The position numbers and the translations under genes are program-made. Of a DNA stretch of 64,000 bases, positions 20,696 to 30,859 are shown one piece after another. Source of the DNA: Datisca glomerata (taxonomy: Eukaryota; Streptophyta; Magnoliopsida; Cucurbitales; Datiscaceae); NCBI GenBank assembly GCA_003255025.1, contig QANY01009110.1:930001-994000 (forward strand). Reading direction: 5' to 3'. Numbering within the stretch: the first letter of the stretch is position 1; each line of letters starts with the position of its first letter. The notes beneath the pieces are model-generated. The model ran no database searches. It was not told the origin of the DNA and was given only the letters and a program-made list of their open reading frames with translations.

Positions 20696-22879
20696 TGTTG
20701 GTCATCGCGACGAGTGCGAGGCGGAAACATGTGGTGCGTGACTATTTAAAAAATTAAACTTTTAATAAAGATCAATATTTTAATAAAACAAAACTTGCGC
20801 ATCGCTACGATAATCAAATAAAAACTTTTTATTGAAAACTCTTCTTCAATCAGTCAAGATCCATTATATATTTATACATTAAATCTACAACATACAAGGT
20901 TAGGAATAATATACCTCTTGTAGTCTATATCAAACGTCCTTGCAAAACTGATTGATCATATGTCCCATAAAATTGTCTCAACAATCAGTAAACTCCGAGA
21001 TCTTAAACTTCGAGATCCACCCCAAGATCTTCCAAGTCAATCCTCAATGCATTAGGACGTCTGTGAGCACGTACAATATTTGAAGACACTTTTTTCTGTC
21101 TCTAGATGTACACAACACATGAGATATATAGATTTACTGAGAATGAGTTAAATGAGGCGATTCTCTAAAAGAACGCGATGATTATTCATTTAGAGATTTG
21201 ATTAATTTTTAATTGTAGAGAAAAATTACTCTAACACTAACTGTGTTCGCAATTCGATTCTTGATTGATCAACTGATGAACTTATTTATCAATTGAGGTC
21301 ATTATAATAATATAAGTATCTTTTCTAGATAATGGTGTATCAGATATTAAAGGATAATTAAAATTTAATATTTAATTTCAAATTGCCCAATACAGTAATG
21401 CCCATTGTATAATGGTGCACAACTGTAATGCCACACCACGCTGCAGTTGGCGTAAACCATCACAGTTCCGAGTGGCACTACAACAGTCCATGGTGATATA
21501 TGATTCCTAATCATTGATCGACATGTGGTAATTACTGTAAATTAAATATTTATCTTAATTAGATACATATCTAGATGTTAGTTAATTCAAAATTAACATA
21601 TATGATTATCCCTATCAACTAAATTATCTATTATTTCACAAATAACAGATTTAGTTGATTCAAATTATTATCTAATAATAATTTAATTATCTAATTTTAT
21701 AAATTAGATATAATGTATCACTTATTGATAATTGAAAAATAATTGATAATTATTCACACACACACACACACACATATTTCCAAAAATTATATTTATATAT
21801 ATAAATAATTCAATTAATTAATGACACATAATTATCTCATAATTATGTACTTGCCCCAGAATAAAAATTCCTTCACAAGTTAGTCCTTTTCTCAAGTTCT
21901 GAAATATACGCACCCTAGGTTGCGTAGTGTAGAGGTGACTTGGGAACCATGGATGTATAATTCTAAGCTCTAATAAACTAGATTATTAATTAAACTATTT
22001 AATTAAATAATTTTATTTATTAATTCTTCTCCATTATAAATATGGAATTGAACTCTTAGTGATTATAGAATGTATTTACAGAGTATCTCATGTAGTCCAC
22101 TGATATAATTCATTTCATATAGTTATGACCTCTAATTATTGGTTCATAAACTAGAGCTGGTCAAAATGATCGTTTTATCACTCTAAATACATTTTGATCC
22201 TTAAGTACCATTAATCCACCAGTGAATGACTAATTTATAATCTTATTATAAATTTGAGCTCAATAACCATGCAGTTGCAGAATTAACACTTAAGAAAACC
22301 AATATACGATCTGTTAGAAAAGCTTGGATTCTAAATCTTGCATGATCATGTTCCCAATAGTTTACATCACTGAATCTCCAAAACAAAAGTCAATTGCCTG
22401 TTTTACAAACAAACTATAACGAGTGAATCAAAAGATCCAGCAGATATGCATAGAAGTTCATGACTACTTAATATTCAAACTGATTTACATATGATCATGG
22501 AATTGATAAATATATTAATTCACATCGGCCTAGTCATATATAATTTCATTATACAAAGTACCTTCATTATTATGTCTATATACATCTATGATCTGGATCT
22601 TGATCACACACATTTATAATGTCTAATGAACTGTACTAGCAACCATTCATTAATGATTACATACTTCACTATGTTGCTGATAATTTTATTCATTATTTAT
22701 GATCTTAATTCTCTGGTACTAATACAAGGTCATAGTCTCGTTAATGAATATGAAATTTTCTGATATGTATATAAATTATTCAACAATAATTTAAAAGAAC
22801 AATTATAAAAAAATGTAATCTTCATTAAATTTCATATCAAAATGTCAATACATATGTTTTGAGGGCATAACACCCAACA
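20696..22879 (-). repeat. 5' LTR of element C
   Basis: 2184 bp, TG...CA, aligned end to end with the LTR at 13264-15455. It contains a (CA)n run at about 21753-21775 where the other copy has (TA)n. The U3 palindrome array is shorter than in the partner and the G-box is lost (near 21465-21490). ATATG follows at 22880. Confidence 0.93.
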
Positions 22880-22884
22880 ATATG
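22880..22884. other. Target site duplication ATATG, right copy
   Basis: This is the second copy of the 5-bp duplication flanking element C. It belongs to the codons around GPY in the G1 integrase. Confidence 0.92.
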
Positions 22885-24010
22885 GCCCTTTCCACGTTGG
22901 TCCGAGCTTTCCCTCTGTCTGGAAGATCTTTTTTAAAACCAGGACTCCTTTCTGAAATTCTCGCTTCCGCACCTTTTTTTGGAAGTAATATTTCTTCTTC
23001 TGGTTATAATGGGCCATTCAGTCGTCGTTCTTCCAGCTCATGTAGGTTATTTTTTAGGAATCATTTGTTTGGTTGTTCGCTCAATCTTGATCTTATAGTG
23101 GGGTTTCTGAGTTCAAAACGAATCACTGCTTCTGCTCCATGTGCTAGAGCGAATGATGTTTCACCCGTTGTTTCTCTAGGGGCTGTTCTATATGCCCTTA
23201 ATACAGCTGGTAATTCTTCAACCCACTTTCCTTTGGTTGACTCTAGTCATTTCTTTAAATTGTCAAGTATAATTTAGTTCGACCTTTCAGCTTGTCTGTT
23301 TCCCTGGGGATTGTAGGATATGGAGAATTAGTTGATGATTTTCATGTCTCCACAAAATTTTTTGGCCATTCCACGCCTTATGACCGGGTTATGGTTATCT
23401 TTGAAAAGTAAAGTTAATTAAATATGATGAGTCCATTGTCAGATATGAGAACCCGGGGAATTCCATATCGGCATACTATGTTTTTTCACAGAAACCTTTT
23501 CACCTCTTCTTCACAATTTTTGGCGAAAGCTTCAGACTCAATCCATTTGCTGAAGTAATTTGGCGAAAGTGTTTACCTCTTCTTCACGAATTCTGGCGAA
23601 AGCTTCAGCCTGAATCCATTTGGTGAAGTAATCTATTACGACCAATAAGAAGCATTTCTGATCGGGTGCTATGGGGAGCGGTCAAACAATGTCTATCGCT
23701 CAGTGCATGAACGGCCAAGGACTCGTTACAATTTTTAGCTCTCCTGATGCCATCTCGACCACGGGTGCAAAGCGCTGACACTTATCATATTTCTTAGCAT
23801 ACTACTCAGCCTCTTAGTGCATCTTTGACTAATAGTACCCTTCATTTATCACTTTATGCGCTAAAGATATGCCCTTAGTGTGATTTCCACATACCCATTC
23901 GTCAATTTCAGCTGACAGATATTTGGCTTCCTTCTCCCACAGACGCTTTAGGTACTAACCTGCAAAAGATTTCTTATACAACAGTTCATTTACCAATGTA
24001 TACCTGGCAC
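22885..24010 (-). pseudogene. Gypsy integrase of G1, main part
   Basis: Minus strand: KSFAGxYLKRL and related pieces of the zinc-binding region near 23960; AEAYAKKYDKCQRFAP-like block near 23790; then PLPIAPDQKCFLLVVIDYFTKWIQAEAFA, quoted here only as VVIDYFTKWIQAEAFA, with the first catalytic Asp near 23640. The gene goes on through the core to IFQTEGKLGPTWKGPY at 22885, where element C enters. A ~70-bp direct duplication (about 23500-23563 and 23568-23636) repeats 'ttggcgaaagcttcag' and disrupts the core. Multiple stops. The plus-strand frame at 22882-23277 is its shadow. Confidence 0.87.
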
Positions 24011-24019
24011 TCTGTTGTT

Positions 24020-24915
24020 GAACCTTCCAGGCGAGGAGCTTATCTTTTGGGAGTATTCCTTCCTTTAGATAACAGATTATGTTGTTCTACTAACTGGGTT
24101 CTCCTTCTACTTCGATGTCAATTACGCCGTTCCACGGGAGTGAGGTACTCGGCCTCTCCAGAAATTCAATGGGAACGTTCATTTTGTACGAAAATCATAA
24201 TGATGATCCCAGGTTTACCAGTGCGTCAACGTGCCATTCTCAGTTCTCATAATCTGTTGGATTTGGTAGCCTTTCAACGTGCTTAGGAGGTCATTTGCCT
24301 GTTGTAGGTTGTTTATCATCCTTTTATCTTTTTCTACGTATTCCCCTATGACCAATTTCACGATTAACATGGAATCACAAAACATCTTTACCTCTCTTAC
24401 CTCATATTCCCGTAGCAGAGTCACGCCCACTACTAGTGGTTCATACTTCACTTCATTATTTGATGCGTTGAATCTGAAGGAGATGGAATGCTCCAACTTT
24501 TCTCCAAAGGGGGTCTATGTCACCACCCCTGCTCCCGCTCCTTTGTTATTTAAAGCACCATCAAAGAATAATCTCAAAGGCCCGTTCTTAATTTCTTCGT
24601 GAGGTCCCCTTTCGAATTCTCCTTCAGTGAAGTCTGCAATGAAGTCTTCTAGTGCATGCCCTTGGATTGAGGTTCTGGGCTCGTAATAAATGTCATACTG
24701 ACTTAGCTTAATAGTCCACTTCTCCATTCTTCTGCTTCTCTCTGGAGAGTGCATGAGACTCTTGACAGGTGAATTTGTCAACACTCTGATGCTATGTGCC
24801 TGAAAATAGGGTCTTAGTTTTCGTGCAGCGGTTACAATGGCCAACACATACTTTTCCATCCGTTTATATCTCACCTCGGCCGCTACAAGACTTTCACTAA
24901 TGAAGTACACGAGCT
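24020..24915 (-). pseudogene. RNase H plus second (aRNH) RNase H of G1
   Basis: First domain, minus strand near 24910: FISESLVAAEVRYKRMEKYVL, then ARKLRPYFQAHSIRVLTNSP, the end of the normal gypsy RNase H. A linker (IQGHALEDFIADFTE) leads into a second RNase H-like domain with LRLFFDGALNNKGAGAGVV (first Asp), NNEVKYEPLVVGV (Glu), FCDSMLIVKLV (Asp) and QIMRTENGTLTHW. The dual RNase H arrangement is established as a mark of the plant Tat lineage. A frameshift separates the pieces near 24515. The domain helps remove the RNA strand during reverse transcription. Confidence 0.85.
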
Positions 24916-24989
24916 TCTATTATTTTCCTCCTCCATGATGAGTACGTCACTGATGATGACTGTTGAAAAGTTAACGTACAGCAGGAGTT

Positions 24990-26121
24990 GTTCATCCAGT
25001 ACCAGCTAAGAGAGTAAAGGTGGGGTTGTCAGATATTCCTTAATTCTACTGAAAGTTTCTTCATATTCCTTGTTCCACCCGTCTATAGAACTCTTTCTCA
25101 ACTTTTTGAAAAATGATTTTCATCTGTTTGTAGATCTCTTTCTCAACTTTTTTGAAAAATGATTTTCATCTATAGAACTCTTTCTCAACTTTTTCATTTG
25201 TTTAGGGCGGCCAACATTCTCATTAACCCTTGTATTTCTTTTCAGTTTCACGGAGATTTCATCGCCATAATTGCCTTTACTTGGTGCAGGTTTACTTTGA
25301 TTCCCTGTTGTGTTACTAGGTGCCCGAGGAATTTTTCCTCAGCTACCCCGAATGTTCACTTTTCCAGATTCAGCTTCATTGAGTTTTCTCTTAGAACTGT
25401 AAAGGCATATTTGAGATCTCGAATATGGTCTCCTTATTCCGGGATTTTGTCCAGCATGTCGTCTACATAGACTTCCACACTTTTCCTTGTCTGTTTATGG
25501 AAGACTTTGTTCACTAGTCTTTGATAGGTAGCACCTGTATTTTTTAGTCCAAACAACATAACCTTATAACAGTAGGTAGTGTGTTCAGAAAATGTTCCAA
25601 CCTGAGAGCTCAAGTTGGAACATTTTCACCTGATTGTATCTGGAGTAAGCATCCATGAAGCTGAGTGACTCGTGTCCTGAAGTGGCATCAACTATCTGAT
25701 CTATCCTTGGCAGCATATATACATCTTTGGAGCAAGCTTTATTTAAATCAGTGAAGTCCACACATATTCTCCATTTACCACTTTTCTTCCATATCATCAC
25801 CACGTTAGCTAACCATTTTATATATTCCACCACCCAAATGAAACCGGCTGTCAGGAGCATTTCAACTTGTTCCTTGATTACACGATTCCGCTCCAGGGTA
25901 AAACTCATCTTCCTCTACTTTACTAGCTTTACAGCGGGATCCATATTCAACTTATGACAGATGATATCTTCAGGGATGCCCGACATCTCATGTGTCGTAG
26001 TTGTGAACACATCCTTGTTTTCCCTCAAGAATTTCACCAACTTTTCTCTTCCATTCTTCCCGAGACGGGTACCAACATTTATCATCTTTTGAGTTCCTTT
26101 CTCCAAGCATCTGTCTCCCAT
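24990..26121 (-). pseudogene. Gypsy reverse transcriptase of G1
   Basis: Minus strand: CHKLNMDPAVKLVK and ERNRVIKEQVEMLLTAGFI, then WRICVDFTDLNKACSKD, MLPRIDQIVDATSGHE and SFMDAYSRYNQ (palm). After a small rearrangement near 25600 comes YKVMLFGLKNTGATYQRLVN and VEVYVDDML; the catalytic YVDD at 25458-25469 is intact. A ~57-bp motif repeated about 2.3 times at 25080-25195 lies between RT and RNase H. Stops and frameshifts inactivate it. The sequence is of the Tat type, close to the relatives in G3. Confidence 0.88.
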
Positions 26122-26279
26122 GCCTCATACCTCGAGCTGTCTTCCTGTGATTGCTATAAATCCACAGTTCACTTACCTTCTTCCTCTTATGTTGCCATCT
26201 TCTTAACGGATTCTATAGCAGTCACGAAGCAGATGTGGGCATCAGCTTGATCTCCTTTTATCGTTTTAACCCTCTTTGA

Positions 26280-26560
26280 TGTCAAGTACTTTAGTACTTG
26301 GTAGAAAGTTGAAGGGACGACTTTCATTTTGTGGAGCCAGGTTCTTTCAAGATAGCGTTATACGAGGATGATATGCCCAGTATCATGAACTCTATCATAT
26401 AGTTTAAGGGGTCTGCATTCACTGGGAGGACAAGGGTTCCCTCTAAGTAGCTGAGGGCACTGTTGAAGACTATCAATGGTTGTGAAGTTTTTTGCAGCTC
26501 ATGTTCTCCAATCGACATTTTTTAAGCTTGCTCGGTATAAAATATTTATTGCACTCTCAT
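26280..26560 (-). pseudogene. Aspartic protease region of G1
   Basis: Minus strand: SYLEGTLVLPVNADPLNYM and EFMILGISSSYNAILKEPG, matching the Tat protease C-terminal half (the 'G-x-I-x-L-P-V...F-x-V-x-x-x-x-S-x-Y-N-A-I-(L/I)-G-R-P' pattern). The upstream active-site part is only weakly seen near 26550-26600, and the poly-C run follows. It is not a complete protease. Confidence 0.7.
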
Positions 26561-26756
26561 CATCCACCAGGACTTTCCTTAGCAAGCAGTTACTAGTGGC
26601 GGGTTCCCGCTAACACTTGGGGGTTCTTCTTGGCATTTTTTCGGCAATGGCTTTTTTCAGTAGCCCTTTCTTTCCTTTCTCATCGTCCCTTCATGTTCTG
26701 TAAGTACAATATTCATGTCGAGGATACAAAAGAGATGTTTCCCATCATCTCTCTTA

Positions 26757-26788
26757 CCCCCCCCCCCCCCCCCCCCNCCCCCCCCCCC
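26757..26788. repeat. Poly-C tract with one N
   Basis: About 31 C with an N at 26777, inside G1 between gag and protease. Such a homopolymer with an ambiguous base points to uncertain length. The reading frame through it on the plus strand is meaningless. Confidence 0.95.
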
Positions 26789-26826
26789 GTGATTGTCCTT
26801 TTTTGTTCCCCGTTTCTGTTCTTTTT

Positions 26827-28130
26827 TCACGACCCATCCTTGATCAGTTGTTCGATGTAGTCCTTAATTTGGAAATAATCCCTTGTGTAATGCCCACTAC
26901 TCTTGTGAAATGAGCAGTACTTTTCCTTATCCATGTACCTTGGTTCTTTTGTAAGCGGAGCCAGTATCTTGTGCCAAGGCTTGTCTTTGATCATATCCAG
27001 GATCTGGTTCACTGGTATAGTCAACGGGGTATAGAATTTATCTCTCAGATGTACCCTGTCTGAGTCCCACCTTCGATATCCCATTATCTTGTGCTCATCA
27101 CTTCTCTTATCTTCTCTTTCAATTCTGTTAGACTTTTTCCATTCGGCGGCCTTCAACATGCTTCTTTTCTCTTCCTCCAGAGTAATGTAGGCTTGCACCT
27201 GCTCGAAGGTTTCTGCAATGGATATCGGCTTCATTTTAGATAGATCTTCTTCGCAAGGGTGAGTTCGGATCTAACCCCCGTATAAAAGCCAGTAGGGAAA
27301 CTCGATCATCGTAGCTCTCGACTTTTACCATTTCATCCTTAAATCTGTCGGTGTATTACCGTAGAGACTCCCCTCTCTTGGTTGAAATTTTCAAGAGATA
27401 TTATGTGTCCTCCATGACCGCTCAATAGGTAGAGTACTGTTCTAGGAAGATAGAAGACATAATAACAAAATTAGTAATCGAATGCATAGGAAGGGAATAT
27501 TACCATTTCAGATTTGTCTCATCCAGGCTGGTAGGGAACATTATGCACAGCCGCTTATCCTCATGTTGATATAGCGCCATTACTTGTATTTATCACCATA
27601 AATGGTCTATAAAGTCTATTTTTCCTTCGTAACATTTAAATTTGTGGACCACAAATTTTCTTGGTACAGGTGCCGTCAAGATCTCAGGGCTTAATGGGGT
27701 ACGAGTGAGGAATTTGAGGTCTGTCTTTCCCATACTTTTCAAGTTTCTCATTTCCATCATTTTTTGGTCCAATAATTCCTCCACCGCCTTTTTTGGTATG
27801 ACCCAGGACTAGCGAGCTTCTCCTGTAGCCTCACTCATGTGGTTTTGGGATCAGACTTCTACCTCCTCTTATCGTATGTTCCTATTGTCCTCGTGATTTT
27901 CTTGTCTTACATCTTACCTGTTGCCCTGGATTAGATTCTGCATTCCTTTTTATTCGTCCTTTGACTGACTTCAACACATGTCTTTGCTAGCTTTTGTTGA
28001 AGCGTGTTAATTTGGTCCTGCATAGTCTGACATGCATTGTGCAGTGCCTCCGTGTTTCTCCTCTTCATTTTCTGCATTCTGTTCAGGATTGTCTGTAGTA
28101 TTTCTGTCGTCAGAGTATGTTGATCCACAT
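26827..28130 (-). pseudogene. Gypsy gag of G1
   Basis: Minus strand in order: a coiled-coil N-terminal part (TIL..RMQKMKRRNTEALHNAC) at 28128-27931; LSPEILTAPVPRKFVVHKF and KFKCYEGKIDF (the 'P-x-P-x-x-F-x-x-P...Y-x-G-x-x-D-P' core) near 27650; a middle part with frameshifts near 27240-27590; then KPISIAETFEQVQAYITLEE, FYTPLTIPVNQILDMIKDK and the knuckle-like YCSFHKSSGHYTRDYFQIK at the end. The final Cys is replaced (Tyr-Phe), as the family often has C-x2-H-x4-H-x4-C. Tat-type gag forms the particle. Inactive. Confidence 0.85.
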
Positions 28131-28256
28131 GATCGTCTTCATTTTTTATCTTGTTGTCTTCATTTTGAGCCGTGTTTATCTAGTTCTGGGCATGTTTAGT
28201 ATTTTTGGGGTGGGTTTCTCGAGTTTTTCTTTCTCCTCTCAATAAAAAGCATCAAA
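28131..28256 (-). other. Short leader of G1
   Basis: 125 bp between the gag coiled-coil start and the LTR remnant. No clear TGG-starting primer-binding site follows the LTR end (TTTACA then TTTGATGC on the minus strand), so the site was altered or lost. Confidence 0.5.
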
Positions 28257-28341
28257 TGTAAATGATTTTTCCTCCACACCAATAGAATCTTGTTACTAAT
28301 TAGTGAGAGATGATCAAGAGATTAGAGAGTGAGAGAAAGAG
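28257..28341 (-). repeat. Remnant of G1 5' LTR (last ~85 bp)
   Basis: It matches 9445-9530 closely ('attagtgagagatgatcaag', 'attagagagtgagag'). It stops in a (GA)n stretch, where leader sequence of element E takes over at about 28345. The remaining LTR is missing. Confidence 0.85.
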
Positions 28342-28344
28342 AGA

Positions 28345-28972
28345 GAGATTAGATACAAAAGATAAAAGATAAAGTAGATAGAATGGATAATTATCCTTTT
28401 GAATTCGAAATCCAAAAGATAAAAGGATAAAATAGATAATTATATTTTGAATTCAAAATTTAAATTATAAATAGATAAAATTAGATAATTGACTTTTGAA
28501 TTTTAATTATCTTTTATCCATTTTAAATCCAAAATTAAAAATTTTAAACCCTAATTGTCATCGCTAATTGTTATCGCATAAGGTTTCCTAAACCCTAATT
28601 GTTATCGCTTAGGGTTTCACAAACTTTAGTCACCACACAGGGCACAAAAGTGGATAGCAGGAGATGGCACGGCACGGCGGCAGCGGCGTAGGTGACCGGC
28701 GATGGCAGCGGAGGTGGCAACGATGACAGCGATATCGACGATGACTTTTTGAGGCCCAACGGATTACATTAAATCCTATGCCTCAATTTCTGCATACATC
28801 AATTCTATAATTGAAAAATAAAATGCTTAGAGTCAATAAATCGGGATCCATTCATGAAACACATTCAAAAAAAATTTCTACCACACAAAAATATATGAAT
28901 ATAACAACATAGATACATACATTTAATCACAGAATATGCATAATCAAGAAATCAAGGCTTTGATATACCAAT
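28345..28972 (-). other. Second copy of E-family leader and primer-binding site
   Basis: This sequence is homologous to the E leader next to the gag-proximal LTR (35130-35836): the 'aaaagataaaa...ttttgaattc' repeats, the 'aattgttatcgcttagggtt' block and a decayed primer-binding site GGCTTTGATATACCA at 28956-28970. It lies outside the 3' LTR of E, where host flank would be expected. It is cut off by the G1 LTR remnant. Confidence 0.83.
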
Positions 28973-30831
28973 TGTTAGATTGAGTTTTAAAATTTTGAGA
29001 AAAAAATCATTGAACCACGAACGGTTCATGGGCGGAATATAAAAAAATTTTACATCAACCAATTTAATCATATTAAATATTAAAACCATACATTCGATTA
29101 TGCATACAAACTTAAACGTATCCAAAAGATGTATAAATGATTTATACCTTTTCGTTGTATCGGAGACTTTCCAAATTGGTGGAATCGTATTAATCGTCTC
29201 GCGTTCTTCGTTCTTTGTAGAACTCGAATCAGTCTTCACACCAACAACCACTCGTAGGATTCAGAAGTATATCTTGCAAGGACGTCGTTAGGAACTGAGT
29301 GTGGGCTTTCAAAATAACTAAGAAAGAAAAATCAAAATCTCCTTTTCCTCTAGTGATTTCAGCGGCAATAGTAGGATGAGGAGAGAGAAACATTTTTATG
29401 CTCTGTGTGATTAGGGTTGTGTCAACACACTTAGGGAGGCAAACCTAATGTCATCCTATATATATGTTTATGAAATTTGTACATATACCTCTATATGTCA
29501 AAGTGCCAGAAATTCACCCTTATACTATTAGCGTGCCAAAAATTGCATCTTCTATTAAAGGAAATATTGTGTCCAAATTCATCAATCCAAAATTGATAAA
29601 TTTAAATCGATCTCCATCAATTAATTAATTTCTCTTATTTACTAATTATTAGATAATTAGAAAATAATAAATTAATTTGAACATCAATTAATTACACTTC
29701 ACTAATTAAGTGACAACACTCATCACACATGTGTAAAGGAATATATATCTTGACCCCAAAACACATTTTGTTCCAGCTCATGTTGCTTTCTTCTATTCAT
29801 GTCCTCATGAGTTACTCCTAAAATCAAATGGACCCACATGAATAAAGGTATAGGATTCAAAAACCCGGTGAATTTATCTTTATAAATTCCCGACCTATTT
29901 AATTTTGACATCGTACGACTCCACTATTAGGTCCGATGTCGAATCAGCTTTCGATTCATGCGCGCTATATTTTCTGTTAGTGTAAATAAACACTTTTATT
30001 TGCATGAATATCAGTAACAAGTTAGATGTGTAAAATTACTATTTTACCCCTATTGTTATTATTCTTCTATAACTTTTTTATTGATTGTGAATAAAAAAGA
30101 CATAATAGTGAATTGTCTTGTATAATTTCCCATGCCTTATTCAATGATACATTTTATCGAGTACCTCACCAAGTTAATTTATTCTCACACTCATCAATAA
30201 AGCATAAGGTGATATTGTTGCATTTTGCAATCTAACCATGAATTTTCATATTTGTGAATCATGCAACTCCAACATAATTGAATCACGATCCCAACAGCCG
30301 AGGTACTGTCCGTCAATTTGAACTCACTCTTTTGACGTATCAAAGATCGTAACGAACTAGGTCAAGTTTCGTATTCACCTCAGGATTAAGGTAATTATAA
30401 AAATACCTTTAAAGTGTAACAATTAGATTTAGAGCTAGATAAACGATTTTACTCTAAACTAATTTGTTACTGGTATATTCACCATGTTCGACAACATATC
30501 TAGGCCAACCGTTAGAGTCTCCACTCCCACGCCCCTAAGACTGACATCCTTTAGTTCAACCTAACAGTCGTAATCAGACTCGATTGCCAATCAATCATAA
30601 GACTATGAATAACATTCTGAACTATTTTAGAAAAGTTTTTCTAGAAGACCCCTCAATCTTTACTCTTCTTACGTTGATAATAGTTCCATAACTTGAGTAA
30701 ATTATAAACATACTTCGAATAATAGAAAAACTTTCATTCATTCATAAAATTCAGTAATCCAAAATGTAAGAGAAATAACTAAATACTCATAAACAGTGAT
30801 TGCACCCTACTTTACCGACATAATTCTAACA
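28973..30831 (-). repeat. 3' LTR of element E
   Basis: 1859 bp, plus reading TGTTAGATTG...TTCTAACA. It aligns end to end with 35837-37691 and 5338-7217. AAGTGGGAGATTG on the minus strand at 30832-30844 is the polypurine tract. No conserved protein is encoded. Confidence 0.9.
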
Positions 30832-30844
30832 ATCTCCCACTTAG
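30832..30844 (-). other. Polypurine tract of element E
   Basis: AAGTGGGAGATTG immediately precedes the 3' LTR on the minus strand, the plus-strand DNA primer position. The pol gene ends shortly upstream in a GHGDTRLYTP-like reading. Confidence 0.75.
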
Positions 30845-30859
30845 ACTAAAGTAGGCGTG

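Larger units (their letters stand above)
13264..22879 (-). mobile_element. Complete-ended Ty1/copia element C nested in G1
   Basis: 9616 bp with two LTRs of about 2.19 kb (13264-15455 and 20696-22879), TGTTGG...CCAACA ends and a perfect ATATG duplication. Minus-strand order: 5' LTR at 20696-22879, putative primer-binding site at 20681-20693, leader, gag N-terminus fused to the protease remnant, integrase, reverse transcriptase and RNase H, then the 3' LTR. Insertion split the G1 integrase gene. Stops, frameshifts, the internal gag-protease deletion and catalytic substitutions make it non-autonomous. LTRs of the same family occur at 1-365, 386-2605 and 40893-42724. Confidence 0.95.
9445..28341 (-). 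mobile_element. Ty3/gypsy Tat-type element G1, interrupted by element C
   Basis: Minus-strand order: LTR remnant (28257-28341), gag, protease, reverse transcriptase, RNase H, a second RNase H, integrase (split by element C at 13264-22879), a tandem repeat array, an antisense additional gene, and the 3' LTR. The two RNase H-like domains and the gag block ending in YCSFHKSSGHYTRD are typical of the plant Tat lineage (Ogre and relatives). All genes carry stops and frameshifts. The same terminal sequence, TGTAAATGATTTTT in plus reading, is present at 9445 and 28257, identifying both LTR ends. The 5' LTR is cut off after about 85 bp. Confidence 0.88.

Noticed and set aside
22882..23277. 131-residue plus-strand frame
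   Set aside because: Exact shadow of the G1 integrase on the minus strand, which carries recognisable integrase motifs.
24279..24602. 107-residue plus-strand frame
   Set aside because: Shadow of the second RNase H domain of G1.
26630..26860. Plus-strand frame with a run of prolines
   Set aside because: Created by the poly-C tract with an ambiguous base.
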